The notes beneath the pieces were generated by a model. The model had not been told where the DNA came from. It saw only the letters and a list, made by a program, of their open reading frames with translations, and ran no database searches. Made by a program: the position numbers and the translations under genes. A DNA stretch of 64,000 nt from contig JAJEKV010000030.1 of the NCBI GenBank assembly GCA_021234155.1, positions 4,760,050-4,824,049 on the forward strand, in the 5' to 3' direction. This stretch comes from Isoetes taiwanensis (Eukaryota; Streptophyta; Lycopodiopsida; Isoetales; Isoetaceae). This document shows positions 11,502 to 23,830 of the stretch, in pieces. The number at the start of each line of letters is the position of its first letter. Within the stretch, counting starts at the first letter, position 1.

Positions 11502-12070
11502 GTTAAGTTTGGTGCTAATCTTGTGCTAACGACAAATGTTAATATATAATGGAGTAGAGGTCCAAAGTTATATCAGGCAACTGTCTTTTGATTCAATAGT
11601 TGATGCAAGAGATCATGTCATGCCTTCATCCGTGATGTGCAAGTTCACAATCTGGGCTTGGTCAATCTACTGAGTTGCTTCCTGCTGCTTTAGGCTGGCA
11701 GGAGCTTCAGCATGAGTTAGAAAACATGATTTATACCAGTACTTCTGTCATCATCGAGCACAACATCATGAGTAAGACCTGATGTACACACATCGCATCA
11801 ACTGTTCCCTCTCACGTGTTTCTGCCAACAAAAGAAAGGAAACGGAGAAGTAGACAAGCATTTTTGCTAAAGAACAATCGTCTGTGCACACACCTGCCCC
11901 CATTCACTTTACATGCATATCCTCATGAGGACTCAGACCCAAGGATCCAGACTTCCAGATTGCAAAGTGAACAAACATGATTATGACTTTATGCCAGAAA
12001 ATATCCTCTCCAAAAGGGATTTGCACCATGAAAACTCTGCGAAATATTCTTCTAAGCATTTCTGATATGG
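11502..12070. other. Non-coding stretch
   Basis: No supported feature. It ends at the pentamer tail of the LINE. Confidence 0.4.
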
Positions 12071-13560
12071 AATAGAATAGAATAGAATAGATTTTTAGTG
12101 TCCACGGAGACCAATTGGCCTATGGGACCCAAACAAAAAGAGAGCAGCAAGCGTATTACTGACAGGATTAAAAAACCCCCGCCCCGAAAGGGTTTTCGAG
12201 GGAAAAACCTTAGCAGTAATAAGCATGATGGCACACTGTACAATTGCATAGGACAGTTCAATACCGTCTTGTAGGACACAAACGAGTCCCTGCATCCATA
12301 ACCTCCTGGAGGTATGACCCCAACAAATCCACTGATGCTGTAGTCAATAACTGATGCAACGGCTGGCCAGACACTAGTAATCGAACATATCGCTCTCAGA
12401 TATGGGCAAATAATGGGCATATCTGGAGGGCATGACATTCATCCTCAATTGCGCCCTGGTGGCAACACTGGCAAAGCCTTTGCTCTCGTGCTTCCCGAGC
12501 CCAACGCCCTGTTTCAATGCGGAGGCGATGTGCACCCGTGCGAATGGAAGCTATAAGTCTGCGCTTCTTCATGGGCAGCTGGGTGTACAAGTACTGGTGT
12601 GGGCCTCTTGTGAGCCTAGGATTGACTTGCTGCTGATAGTGTGCCAGCTTAACGTGCGTCAGAGCCTCTGCATCCCAGAGCTTGCGAAGGAAAGTAGCAT
12701 CTAGGTACAGTTTAAGTGCCTCGCGATCTTTCTTTGTCCTAACCTGGACGCATCTGTTTTCCTGCGCACCCCAGCGTGAGAACCACTGAGCTTGCTTGTC
12801 TTTCCAGCAGGATTTCAGGCGTTGGGGACCCATCGCCATGGCCAAAGCAAGGTGGGGCAAGCATGTATCAGCCATAGCGACCACCTTTTGGAAGTAAACG
12901 ATATGGCATTCTAATGCAGCCCGTTGAAGGGGTAGAAAGCCTGTCTCCTGGAGTAGGATCTGGTACGGAACTGTGGACTTCACCCCCAAGGCCCGTGCCA
13001 AGAAGGCCTTCTGCAGCTGCTCGAGGCCATTCCAGGCGTTGAGGGATATCACCGAACCCCACACTTCTGCCCCATACAAAAGGACCGGCTCGACCAAAGG
13101 CCCAAAACAAGTGTGACTGGTGGCCCCAGGCATATAACTCTGCCTTGTGGCTGTTGTTCTGCATGGCATATAGTGCTTTCCAACCCGCCGTGACCCGCAA
13201 CCTGATGGCAGCATCCCAATGGGTGGTAGTTGAGAACTCGATCCCCAAGTACTTGTAGGTCGGAGCCACCTCTACCTCTTGTCCCTGGTAGGTGAATGAG
13301 GAAAGCCTTGGCTGACGGGATGATGCAACTAGCAGCACCCTAGTTTTGGCCAAGTTAATTCGCATGCCAGTAAATTGGCAAAAAGTGTCAAGAGCATCCA
13401 GGTGACGTTGCATGTCCTCTGGAGTATAGGCCAGGAGGTTGACATCATCAGCATATATGAGTTGCCGGATTGTGTGATGCATGAGATGTGCGCCCGCACC
13501 TCCATGCTCAGAGAGCCAAGCAAGCACGGGGGAGAGGTCCACGGCAAATGGGTTGTTGGA
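12071..13560 (-). mobile_element. 5'-truncated non-LTR retrotransposon (LINE)
   Basis: The minus strand carries the second half of a LINE ORF2. It runs from the reverse-transcriptase active-site block (QLIYADDVNLLAY, about 13,430-13,470; YADD is the catalytic motif) through GMRINLAKT and YKYLGIEF, then the C-terminal region with LLYGAEVWG, and ends in a zinc-knuckle-like CQCCH...ECHALQICP near 12,400-12,470. The reading frame shifts once near 13,100. Endonuclease and the first RT blocks are missing because the copy is cut at about 13,560. The 3' end carries AATAG units (TTCTA on the coding strand) at 12,071-12,091 in place of poly(A). Confidence 0.85.
12396..13542 (-). pseudogene. LINE ORF2 fragment: reverse transcriptase and C-terminal zinc knuckle
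   Basis: Two overlapping open frames (12,868-13,542 and 12,396-13,214) together cover the RT palm after motif B and the connection region. A frame change between them, within about 13,080-13,150, makes a single protein impossible. The part after the YADD box includes a thumb-like KYLG motif and the LYGAE.W motif usual after RT in plant LINEs. The Cys/His cluster near the end would bind nucleic acid in an active element. The copy cannot be autonomous. Confidence 0.8.
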
Positions 13561-13857
13561 ATTATGGCAAATACTATGTGAATGTTAGTCCTAATGTATC
13601 CCTAAGTGTATAGAAAGAAGGGGCATAGGATAACATAACATTTGGGTGTGAAGAACTATTGATATTTATGGAAGGGGTTGAGGCACTATCATTGGGATGA
13701 TTAATGGTTGAGAAAAAGGCCATAGATAATATCCATATGATAAGTCATATAATCTAATTAAAGGGAAGGAGATATTTTGATATTTATTTGATCTAGCAAC
13801 TGCCTGCTAAAAAAGGCTAAAAGGCTAAAGTCGCAGAGAGATCTATAAATAGAACCA

Positions 13858-15217
13858 AAACTCTGCATATCCTGAAAAAGATCAAAAGCATCTCCTACAT
13901 GTCTATGTTGAGCAAATGCAGCAATCATACATGTCCATGAAATAGTATCTTTTTTCTGCATTTCACTGAATAGTAACCACGCCTTTCCTAGATCTCCACA
14001 TTTTCCATACATGCTAATAAGTGCCATCTTAACCACAGGATCTAATTATAACCATCGCAGATTATATGAGCATTGATTAGACGGCCCTCTGCCAATGCTG
14101 CAATGCCAGAACATGCATCAAGAATGCTGGAATATACATCCTCATCAGGCTTGATACTGTCATTTTTCATTTGACGAAATAAGCGAAGTGCCTTCATTCC
14201 TTGCCCCTACTGAGCATATGCTGAAATCAAGGTACTCCAAGTTATTATATTTCTTTCATATAAATCGTGAAACACATTTTTTGCATCCTCAACTCTCCCA
14301 CATTTGGCATACATATTTACAAGTGCACTTCCAACTACAATATCAGTGTCCAACTGCATATCACTTGCATGCTCGTGAATCTTAATTCCTTCTGAGATTG
14401 CTGCCATTTTTGCACACACATCAAGAATACTAATGTAAGAGACTTTATCTGGTTGCACTCCATCTAATTGCATTTGCCAGAAGAGTTTTAGTGCAATAAC
14501 ACCTTGCCCATTCTGTGCACATATTGTGATAATAGTATTCCAAGTCACCTCATTGCGATGCAACATTCTGTCAAACAAAACCTGTGCATCAGTTATACTT
14601 CCGCCTTTGCCATATATGTTTAATAATGCAGTTTCCATGATAAGATCTGAATCCAGTGGGCTACTAATGACAACAACAAGATCCAAATCAAATCCATACC
14701 TGATAGTATGCGCGTGCATAAATTTACCTTGAGCTACATTGTTGCAGGCCTTGACTACTGTAATAAATATAATTTTATCTGGCACCACGCCTTCCTGTTG
14801 CATTTGTCTGTAAAGCAAAATGGCCTCTTTGCCACATCAACGTTGTGCATATGCCATTATCATAACGTTCCAAGAAACTACATTTCTCTCAGACACTTTC
14901 TCAAACACACATATGGCATCTTCCATACTACCACATTTCCCATACATTGTGACAAGATGGTTAGCCAGAAATGTATCATTGCCAAGGGAATTGACAAGCA
15001 TATCTGCATGGATGATTCTTCCTTTCCATAATGGCTCTGCATGTCCGTGTTCTCGTAGAAGGCTGGCAAGACGCAGAGAAAGATTCTTCATAGAAAGGGC
15101 CTGACCCATCTCCAAATTCTGGGCAATTGCCTTGCAGCAGCAGCTATGTGCCGAGCCAGAAACATACGAGACAATGTTGTTTCTGCTTCCACTTTCTAAA
15201 GTTGACATATCATATCA
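13858..15217 (-). pseudogene. PLS-type PPR gene, inactivated
   Basis: The minus strand encodes a chain of PPR repeats in one frame from about 15,208 to 14,048: LANHLVTMYGKCGSMEDA, ERNVVSWNVMIMAYAQ, then MQQEGVVPDK, then TALLNIYGKGGSITDAQ, and so on. Such proteins bind organellar RNA base by base and act in mitochondria or plastids. The frame has TGA at 14,837-14,839 and TAG at 14,207-14,209, both just after an AYAQ motif. A one-base loss near 14,042-14,048 moves the rest (KMALISMYGKCGDLGKAW, 13,880-14,036) to another frame. Similarity ends near 13,858, before any E or DYW domain. A further TGA at 15,215-15,217 precedes the first Met. The transit-peptide region is not clear. Confidence 0.85.
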
Positions 15218-15448
15218 TTTGCTAGCTTTCGCATTTCCTGAATCACCCAATTTTCTAGTATCCAAGGAAGATAGCTCGGCAGCATATGCTTCATCAATTT
15301 GCCAGCTCCAAACATATTGTTATGTCAATGCAGAGTATCCATTCCTTTACCAACAGGCACAGATCACTACTATTGCTGTAAAAAACATAATCATGATATG
15401 TTGGGCAAACTGCAGTTGAACATTTGTCATTTTTTGTCCAAATCAGAC

Positions 15449-15669
15449 CTGAACAATATCTGAGGCCATGTCATGGAAGTTCAGTGCATGAGCAACACTG
15501 CCAGGCATGCCAGAAGAGCCACCAATATTAGCTTCTGCATACTTTTTATATGGGAATGCATATATAGACCAATTGCTGCAAGGAACATTTCGAAGCATCG
15601 GAGAAAATCTTGGATATCCCCCGGGGCTTTTAAAATGCCCATTTTTGCAGCCAATCAGACAAAGACTCT
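15449..15669 (-). CDS. Candidate exon upstream of the PPR pseudogene
   Basis: On the minus strand a 221-base open stretch starts after CTTATTCTTACAG and ends CAG|GTCTGA, both good splice signals. It encodes ESLCLIGCKNGHFKSPGGYP, continues with a tyrosine-rich part (YAFPYKKYAEANIGG) and ends ALNFHDMASDIVQ. Beyond the donor, a hydrophobic reading (HIMIMFFTAIVVICACW) could follow only if a 39-base intron were allowed, which is too short for plants; a 73-base intron leads to an immediate stop. I do not recognise the protein. It may be a 5' exon of the PPR locus or a small separate gene. Confidence 0.4.
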
Positions 15670-15737
15670 CTGTAAGAATAAGCACAGTTCATTACTTCAA
15701 GAAAATGCCTAAAAGAGGAAATGTAGCAGAAGAATAC

Positions 15738-15809
15738 CTGCAGTTAAGATGATCGTGAAGCTTTGTTGATCCTTCATGCTGGTAGCTGAAATCTGGAGCA
15801 TCTGAGTAC
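15738..15809 (-). CDS. Candidate exon preceding 15,669
   Basis: A 72-base stretch on the minus strand lies between AATCATAG and CTGCAG|GTATTC. In one frame it encodes YSDAPDFSYQHEGSTKLHDH. Together with the exon at 15,449 and a 68-base candidate intron it could form the front of a gene reading toward lower coordinates. Support is only the splice-like boundaries and the open frame. Confidence 0.3.
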
Positions 15810-16132
15810 CTATGATTGAAAAGTTTATGAATACGCAAGCAGATTTGTTCATGAACCGTCTCCACAAAATCTATTCTCAACCGTCTCCACAAAATCTGTT
15901 CTCGGCAGCGGCCAGTTTATTTGGCACATTCCTACAGACACAGACCCGAGTAGATTTATCATCCATATATTTGCATTAGATTCGGCAAAAATTGGGAATC
16001 TATAGAGATCCAGACCTAGACCACATTTGTATGTGTTTGATCCTAAAGCTGCCGCAGTTCCCTATCGAGAAGCCCTAACTCGCGCAGGTGACCGAGAGTT
16101 TACAGCGAATAACAGGTTTGGAGCAGTCACCA
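15810..16132 (-). promoter_or_regulatory. Possible 5' region of the minus-strand gene
   Basis: The stretch is GC-richer than its surroundings, and on the minus strand contains GCGCGAGTTAGGGCTTCTCG, a type of sequence often seen in plant 5' leaders. No TATA box was placed with confidence. This is inference from position and composition. Confidence 0.25.
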
Positions 16133-16172
16133 GCATATCCTAGGTATATTCTAGCATATACCTAGGATATGC
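16133..16172. repeat. Perfect 16-bp-arm palindrome
   Basis: The left arm GCATATCCTAGGTATA (16,133-16,148) and right arm TATACCTAGGATATGC (16,157-16,172) are exact reverse complements around the 8-base centre TTCTAGCA. A related smaller hairpin is at 19,076. Confidence 0.9.
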
Positions 16173-17550
16173 CAAAAACCCACTTAAACAAAGGTTTGCC
16201 CCCCTAGGGGCAACCCAAAAAGAGAGAAATATGTCAAAAATCTATTCTCTATGTAATGTTTGAGCAGAGAAAAATTACATAATATGTCCTGAGGGCCTTT
16301 TCTTGATTGGCAAGTCGAGAAAGGCACTAGTTGCTCAACTCATGAAATCTGTAAACCAATTGGTACATGTATATAATACGAAGGGAATGAGCTCCCAACT
16401 ACTCCAGCTATGCAACTTTTGTGGATTATTTCTGGCTAATGGCACTGTAATTATTAATTATGAAATTTCTCTCTTCTAGATGGTAAAGAACCTGGCATAA
16501 CACCCGCTCGAAACACACTCTAACCAAGACTTTGAGATAAGCTTGCTCCCTGAACGGAACCTGAGGAAAGGAAGTTGTTTTCCAATTTCATGAACCACAA
16601 GAGATCCTGCAAGCCTTGTATGAGATCCATGGCACTTGAGGGAGAAGTATTTTTGACCCGAATAGTGAAGAAAGATTGCAACAAGAGGGTGGCGAAATCG
16701 GTTGGCGGCTTCTATAAGATTTGAAATAAATATACTTAATAGTATTTATTTAATACATGTACTATGTAATCGAAGGGAGTGAAAAAAAAGCTCGCGCCCT
16801 CGTGCGTCACACCTCGTAAAAATATCTAGCATAATAACAGAGTTTTTTTTTTGTAATTTTATACACTTTTTGCCATGGTTTTACTATGATTTTGGTGTTG
16901 TATTCGTTAAGGCATACTAAAAAGTATTTCTAGAGTGCGCCTTTTTTAAAGCGTTGATCTGGATTAGGTTAAACAATCTAACGGTTGCTATTTTCATAAC
17001 TGCATTCATATGCATCAGACCCTAAAAGTTTTGTTGCTAGATATTCTTCGTGATTCGTGTTGTTGACCTTTTTCATCGTGTTGTTGGAATATCTGGTCTT
17101 GTTGTTGTGGATTCGTGTTGTTGCTTCTCCATATTGTTATGACTTCTCTTTGTTTTTGTTATTAGCTTTCGTTTTATTGTTTCTATTCTATTCTCCATTT
17201 TTGTATTCTCATTCAGTTTTCAGTTTTTGTTTTCAGTTTTCAACAGTTTGGCTCCTCATTCTTCATTCTCTGTATTGAACCATATCCATTCTGTTCATTC
17301 TTCTTTTCTGTCTATTGTTGCATGCATCCTGTTGGTAAAACTAGCATCCTGTATCCATATCCATACATCTTCAACTTTTGGTTTCTGGAACTCTTTGTTT
17401 GCTACCTGACTGAATATCTATCATAAAACAGCTTGAAATAGCGGGGGTTGTTTGGCATTAAATCATGTAGCATAAAGATTTTCTGTTGTTTTGTGCTGTT
17501 TCGGCTCTGTTAAGGCATGGTCTATAAAGCTTCAATATCTAGCATAAGGA
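16173..17550. other. Non-coding stretch, T-rich after 17,000
   Basis: No gene recognised. 17,040-17,300 is rich in TTGTTG and TTTC runs and gives a hydrophobic open frame (17,057-17,278) that is best explained by composition. An imperfect AT palindrome lies near 16,724-16,760. Confidence 0.4.
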
Positions 17551-17650
17551 TCTCGAAACTTTCATCTTTTCTAGCTCTGGCCATGCCGAACTATCATCCT
17601 TCTGTAGCTCTGGCCATCTCGAAACTATCATCCTTCCCTAGCTCTGGCCA
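17551..17650 (+). repeat. 33-bp minisatellite, three copies
   Basis: Three units containing GCTCTGGCCAT and a CTATCATCCTT-like part repeat every 33 bases. Because 33 is divisible by three, the plus frame stays open and gives an 11-residue periodic peptide (SKLSSFLALAM, PNYHPSVALAI, SKLSSFPSSGH). There is no other evidence of coding. Confidence 0.7.
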
Positions 17651-18743
<1,093 letters not shown>

Positions 18744-18917
18744 CCATTATGCACCACACACACAAAAAGAGGGCTTTTGTTGTGAGCCATTGGTTGTTGA
18801 CCATTATGCACCACACGCACAAAAAAAGGGCTTTTGTTGTGAGCCATTGGTTGTTGACCATTATGCACCACACGCACAAAAAAAGGGCTTTTGTTGCGAG
18901 CCATTGGTTGTTGACCA
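18744..18917. repeat. 57-bp tandem repeat, about three copies
   Basis: Units start at 18,744, 18,801 and 18,858 and differ at only a few bases. Each contains CCATTATGCACCACAC, an A-run, GGGCTTTTGTTG and CCATTGGTTGTTGA. The period is 19 codons, and four frames over the two strands stay open, so the open frames are a consequence of the period rather than evidence of a protein. Confidence 0.9.
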
Positions 18918-19928
18918 TTGGAAAAAAAAAGGCTAAAATTAATGGCTCAGAAATGGTGCACTCTAGATGTACGCATTAGTACATCCATTTGAATACATCA
19001 CAAAATCATAGAAAAACCTTAGTGAAAAGCGTACAAAAACACAAAGAAAACCCCCTGTTATTATGCTACATATTTCAGGTATATGCTAGTATATACCTGG
19101 AATATTCTAAACCTTGCTTCAAACTTGGTAATAGCAGTTTTTTTTTGGTCACCTGTGTTGCTGCACGAGCTCCGTTGCTGCTATTCAGACCGTCTAACCG
19201 GCACCAAAAAATGATCAATCGAGTCACTCTGTGTTTGCCCTGTGGTTGTTGAATAGTCTACAAAGCCCCATCCACATTGCTATCTGCATCTGCATACACA
19301 ACACACAGAAAAAATGCACATATCAATATCATAAAATTTGAAAGACTAGTCGGTCTGCAGACCATCGATGGAGATTTAAAAAAAAACCAAAAACCTTCCA
19401 CAAAACTAAAAAATCCCAAATTAACAACATTGATATTTATTTCAAATCTTATAATATCTTATTGATCTCAGATATACATTATACCCTAACATATGGGAAC
19501 ATACCCCACAAACGAGGATCCTATCTACGATCAAAATGAGGCCTAACATCTCTCGATGCTTGAAGCATCCTTAATGTAAATATGCACCTAAACAAAAGTG
19601 GGTTTTAGGGGGAATTTGATTACAAGTATGAGAAGCAATGGTTTGTGCTTGGCCGTAAAAACTTTTTGTCGAGGCACTTGAGGAAAAAAGTAATAACAAA
19701 GAGGAAGACAAACATTTAATAGCAATGATGTGCGATATAGTACAATAAGATGCGCAGTTTAAATTTGTGTAATGTAATTTAGTTCAACGCATTTAATGGT
19801 CTAACATGTGATTGACACTAACCAAGAGCATATTTTGGTACCAGATTTGAATCCACCATATCCTTGTAACCTTTAATGACATATGTGCTTACCATATGAA
19901 TTGATGTAGCACCAAATGTGCAAATATC
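18918..19928. other. Non-coding stretch with one small hairpin
   Basis: At 19,076-19,099 eight-base arms CAGGTATA / TATACCTG flank TGCTAGTA. The core resembles the palindrome at 16,133. The rest is AT-rich with no recognised gene. Confidence 0.5.
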
Positions 19929-20372
19929 AGATATCAGACAAAGTCTAATACAACTACATAATATTTACTAGGAATAATACAACTAGGTAATACTTACTAG
20001 GAATAAGAAGGGGAAGATGAATAGAAAATGGAGAAAAACGATATATTAAACTACAGTGGTGCACTTGTAATGCATCATATTAACTTTTGTGAGACAAATG
20101 CTTACAATTGAAATTAGACACGCTTGGTTTTGCTAGCGCATCACAGAATTTTTGTTTTTTTTACTACAAACAATAAAGGAAAGATGAATAGGAAAGGGAG
20201 GAAAAGATACTTTGGACCATAATGGTGCACTTGTATTGAATCATATTAACTTCCATGTTGTTGAATGGATTGTCTTGTCCTTTGTGATGGGTCTATTATT
20301 CCTAGTAAGTACTATCTATTTGTATTATTTCTAGTATATATTATATAGTTATATTAGACTTTGCCTGATATC
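19929..20372. mobile_element. Fold-back / MITE-like element
   Basis: About 75 bases at the left (19,930-20,004, beginning GATATCAGACAAAGTC) recur in reverse complement at the right (20,299-20,372, ending GACTTTGCCTGATATC) at roughly 85% identity. Between them is a direct duplication of an ~85-base segment (20,012-20,100 and 20,170-20,265, both with GGTGCACTTGTA and ATCATATTAACTT). No transposase. Target duplication was not resolved. Confidence 0.65.
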
Positions 20373-20540
20373 CAATGAATGTATGCCATACACATTTGTT
20401 GATGGTTGCATCTTTGTCAGGAAAGGCAATGGTAGCTTGCCTTTATCAGAAGACCGAGACTTCTTCAAGTCTCAAATTTATGATGCAATATCAATTCATC
20501 TGATAAACACATCTATCGGCGAAGGCTGCAAGGATAGGGT

Positions 20541-20598
20541 GGGTTCCAGTCCCATACCAACAACATGATGGGTTCAAGTCCCATACCCCACAACATAT
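20541..20598 (+). repeat. 29-bp tandem repeat resembling a tRNA T-arm
   Basis: Two units, GGGTTCCAGTCCCATACC and GGGTTCAAGTCCCATACC, repeat 29 bases apart. The second contains GGTTCAAGTCC, close to the pol III B-box. No A-box at the right distance upstream was found, so it is not called a tRNA or SINE. Confidence 0.5.
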
Positions 20599-20959
20599 GT
20601 TGTTGGTTAGTCTGATCACATATCAGACCATTACATGCATTGAATTGAAATACATTACACAAATTTTAACTACACATCTTAATCATACGTCCTTATTAAA
20701 GTTTGCCTTCCTCTATAGTATTATTTCTTTCCTTAAGGGCCGGGGCAGAATTTTTTCACGCACATGAACACAAATTATTTCCTCTCATACTTATAATTAA
20801 ATTCCCCTAAAAACTGTCTTTTGTTTGGGTACATATTCACACGGGGGGGCTACTCCGGGCATCGAGAGCAGTCGGATAGGCATATTTGTCCTTTATTCCT
20901 CGATCTGGACCGTACATAGCGATCCTTATTTGTGGGGTATGCCTGTACAAGTTTTTATA

Positions 20960-21125
<166 letters not shown>

Positions 21126-21891
21126 TTTCCTTTGCCTAGGGTCTAATCTAGCCAAGTCCATACTCCTAACTTGGTCACTTAACCGGTTAGAGAAATTACG
21201 TCACGGCACTACCGGGCCCTAAACCAAATGAGTCCAACAAGAATACTAAATAAGCTCAATACTTGTGCGGCGCGGTACATTACTTTCACATTCAGGCTAC
21301 CTAGTAGAGGGCTGATTTCTCAAGCCCCAAAACTATGTGTCCTTAATGAAAAACTGTTACAAGCGATTCTTAAGCATATCTCAACACTTAACATTTAGGG
21401 ATATTTAGTCGAGGGCTGATTTCTCAAGCCCCAAAACTATGCATCCTTAATGAAAAGTAGTTGAGACAAATTCTAAAGCATACGTACAAAGTAGAGAGCA
21501 AATTGCAAAGTAGACTTATCTTGAAAGTGTATAGTTTAAACAATAACTTGTAAAACGTATAGCATCTGATTACATTTTTTCAGAATTCCATAACCTTCCA
21601 TGTTAACGCCGACCTTGGTAGCAAAAAAGAGACAATTGGAGGAGAGAACCCGTACTGCGACCAATCATGCAAACGTTAGCGGTAATCCGTAGCGATGCAA
21701 GGGCCAAAAGGTACATTGGGTCTCTCGATTTATCACCGATCACCAATTGTATCCTTTTGCCCCTGAGTAAACGTTAACAAGAAAGAAAATGGAATTAAAA
21801 CTTGAATTTTTCTTAAATCCCAAAAATTGCAGTTCAAAATATAATAGTATAATCAAAATTACTTGATAGCCTCCAAAAAGTAGGCGGGAGA

Positions 21892-23010
21892 GCTACATAG
21901 TTTGTTATCTAAATGACAATAGCAAGAGATATAAGCAACCAAACTTCTCAAGAATAGAAGCAAAAAAGCTCCTTTTCTGAGTCTACATTTTGACTTAGGT
22001 GCATCTCTCTGAAATTTTAAGTCTAAGCATGTCAAAAATGAAGAATAAGTATTTGCTTGCCATGAAATAACAGCCCATACGAGAACTGCCATAACTCTTA
22101 GCACAAGACTCTGTTTTTATTAATTATATGTTTCGAAAGCGGCATGATATGCTCTATCCTCTCAAGGAAAAACAGTCAAGTTTTGAAGAGATTTGCTATG
22201 TCAGAAAACGATTTCTGAAATCCGACCTAATGAAATCTGCACTTTATTATGAAACTTTGCTTCAAAGTTTCTTTCTAGGATTTTCTACTCCATAACCGGA
22301 GATATACAAAGTAGAACATAACTAGTTCAAGAATAATTTAGCCTATCAATGAATTATCTCAGTTATGCATTTGCATTTTAAGAAACATTATTTCAGCATG
22401 TATTTACATTACGTCTTATTTGGGTAGTTTCCAAGTTCTCAAATTAGATCATTATTTTAAAACTACCATTGATCTTAAAATCAGATCTGTAAGATAGTTT
22501 CAATCTTGATAAAGAGTGCCAAAGGCGCTTTTTGCTCCAAGCCCATAGCTTAGCACCGTTTGTATTGAAAATCATATGTAAAGCTACATGATTTGTTAGT
22601 TAACGGCGATAGTAAAGAGATATAAGCAACCAAGCGTCTTGAGAATAGAAGCAAAAGAAGCCCTTTCTTAAGTCTATATTTCATCTTAGGTGCATCTCCA
22701 TCAAATTTTAAGTCTAAGCTTGTAAAAATGGAAGATAAGTACTTGCTGCCATAAAATGACAGCCCCTACAAAACAGGCATAGCTCTTAGCACAGAGCTCT
22801 GTTTTTTTTATTAATTATATGTTTCGGAAATGGCACAGTACGCTCTATCTTTTCATGAAAAAACAGTCAAGTTTTGACGAGATTAGCTATGTCAGAAAAC
22901 GATTTCTGAAATCCGACCTAAATGTGATCTGCGACTTTCTTATGAAGCTTTATTCTTCAAAGTTTCTTTACGGGATTTCCTACTCCATAACTAGAGGATT
23001 TCTGAAGTAG
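21892..23010 (+). repeat. Internal duplication within the 3 kb unit (first copy shown)
   Basis: The block at 21,892-22,316 and that at 22,583-23,010 share GAGATATAAGCAACCAA, CTTAGGTGCATCTC, TTAATTATATGTTTCG and GAAAACGATTTCTGAAATCC in the same order, at about 80% identity. The same pair recurs in every unit, so this duplication came before the 3 kb amplification. Confidence 0.85.
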
Positions 23011-23154
23011 AATAGAATGTAAGACACACCTGATATGTGTTCTTTGTGTGGCTTTGTATCGACGTCGTGATAGAATCTTCTAGCTTCATCAAAGATGAGC
23101 AATGAGCATAAAATCAGAGATCCGGAGCTTTGTTTGCCATATCCGAATCTTACG

Positions 23155-23188
23155 GGTTGGTAGCAACCAACTTGGGTTGGTAGCAACC
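23155..23188 (+). repeat. Tandem GGTTGGTAGCAACC hairpins
   Basis: Two hairpins with five-base arms GGTTG / CAACC and loop GTAG start 20 bases apart (23,155 and 23,175). Equivalent pairs occur at the same place in the other units (around 26,217, 29,277 and 32,330), with changes mainly in the linker. One such hairpin persists in the inverted arm near 33,330 (CGGTTGCTGCAACCG). Confidence 0.8.
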
Positions 23189-23734
23189 AAGTGATCGTTG
23201 GCCCCATGCCTAAACCAATTTACATGATTGACATGAAAATTTTAAATGTCAAAATTATACTTATTAATTTTGTATGGCATTAAGCCATTTTTTCATGTTT
23301 TTGTCAATTTTGTTTAACAAAGCCTAAGCATATAGCCAAGGTCTCCAAACTATTTTTCTTGCCATACTCATTGCGGTATGCAAGGCAAGGGGCATTCGCC
23401 CTCGACAAGTCCGTCAATTACTATCATCAATTTTGTTGACCCTAGCCAAGATGTGCATGTAATGGCCAATGTCTAGGTGACCATAAATATCAAGGAAAGT
23501 CTCGCCTTAAATAAAGTCCAGGCTATGCAAAAGCTCGGAGATAAAACATAGCTCTAATTACTTTGGTATTATGCAATAAAGGAGACTACTACGACTCTTA
23601 GTATTTTGAGCCGGTGTTGTGAGAGTACTTGACATCTCCTACGGTATATGAGCTTCACAAGTCAAGTAACTAGCTCTTATGTTGCAACCGTCTCCAACTT
23701 TGTTATATATATTTATATTTATATATATATATAT

Positions 23735-23830
23735 AGCATCCTACCTCCCTACAGAAGGAAGTAGGGTCCTAAAAAGAAAATTCATATATTGCTAGGTAGC
23801 AGGTACCTAGCATTACCTAGGACCCTCGTT
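23735..23830. repeat. Stem-forming segment beside short (TA)n
   Basis: GTAGGGTCCTA (23,761) pairs with TAGGACCCT (23,818), enclosing a second hairpin GCTAGGTA / TACCTAGC (23,791-23,811). It lies next to a short TA tract and recurs in each unit. A similar arrangement is at 58,620-58,765 in the 3'-terminal retroelement. Confidence 0.6.

Noticed and set aside
12432-12704. Plus-strand open frame within the LINE
   Set aside because: Antisense shadow of the LINE ORF2, which has clear RT and zinc-knuckle text on the minus strand.
14188-15104. Several plus-strand open frames at 14.2-15.1 kb
   Set aside because: Antisense shadows of the PPR pseudogene.
17057-17278. Hydrophobic open frame suggesting a membrane protein
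   Set aside because: Comes from T-rich low-complexity DNA; no splice context or family signature.
18744-18917. 57-bp repeats as a CRISPR array
   Set aside because: The repeats are directly adjacent with no unique spacers, only three copies, and the sequence is plant-like.
20541-20598. tRNA gene or SINE at the GGTTCAAGTCC words
   Set aside because: No A-box or acceptor stem at a suitable distance; it is a 29-bp tandem duplication.
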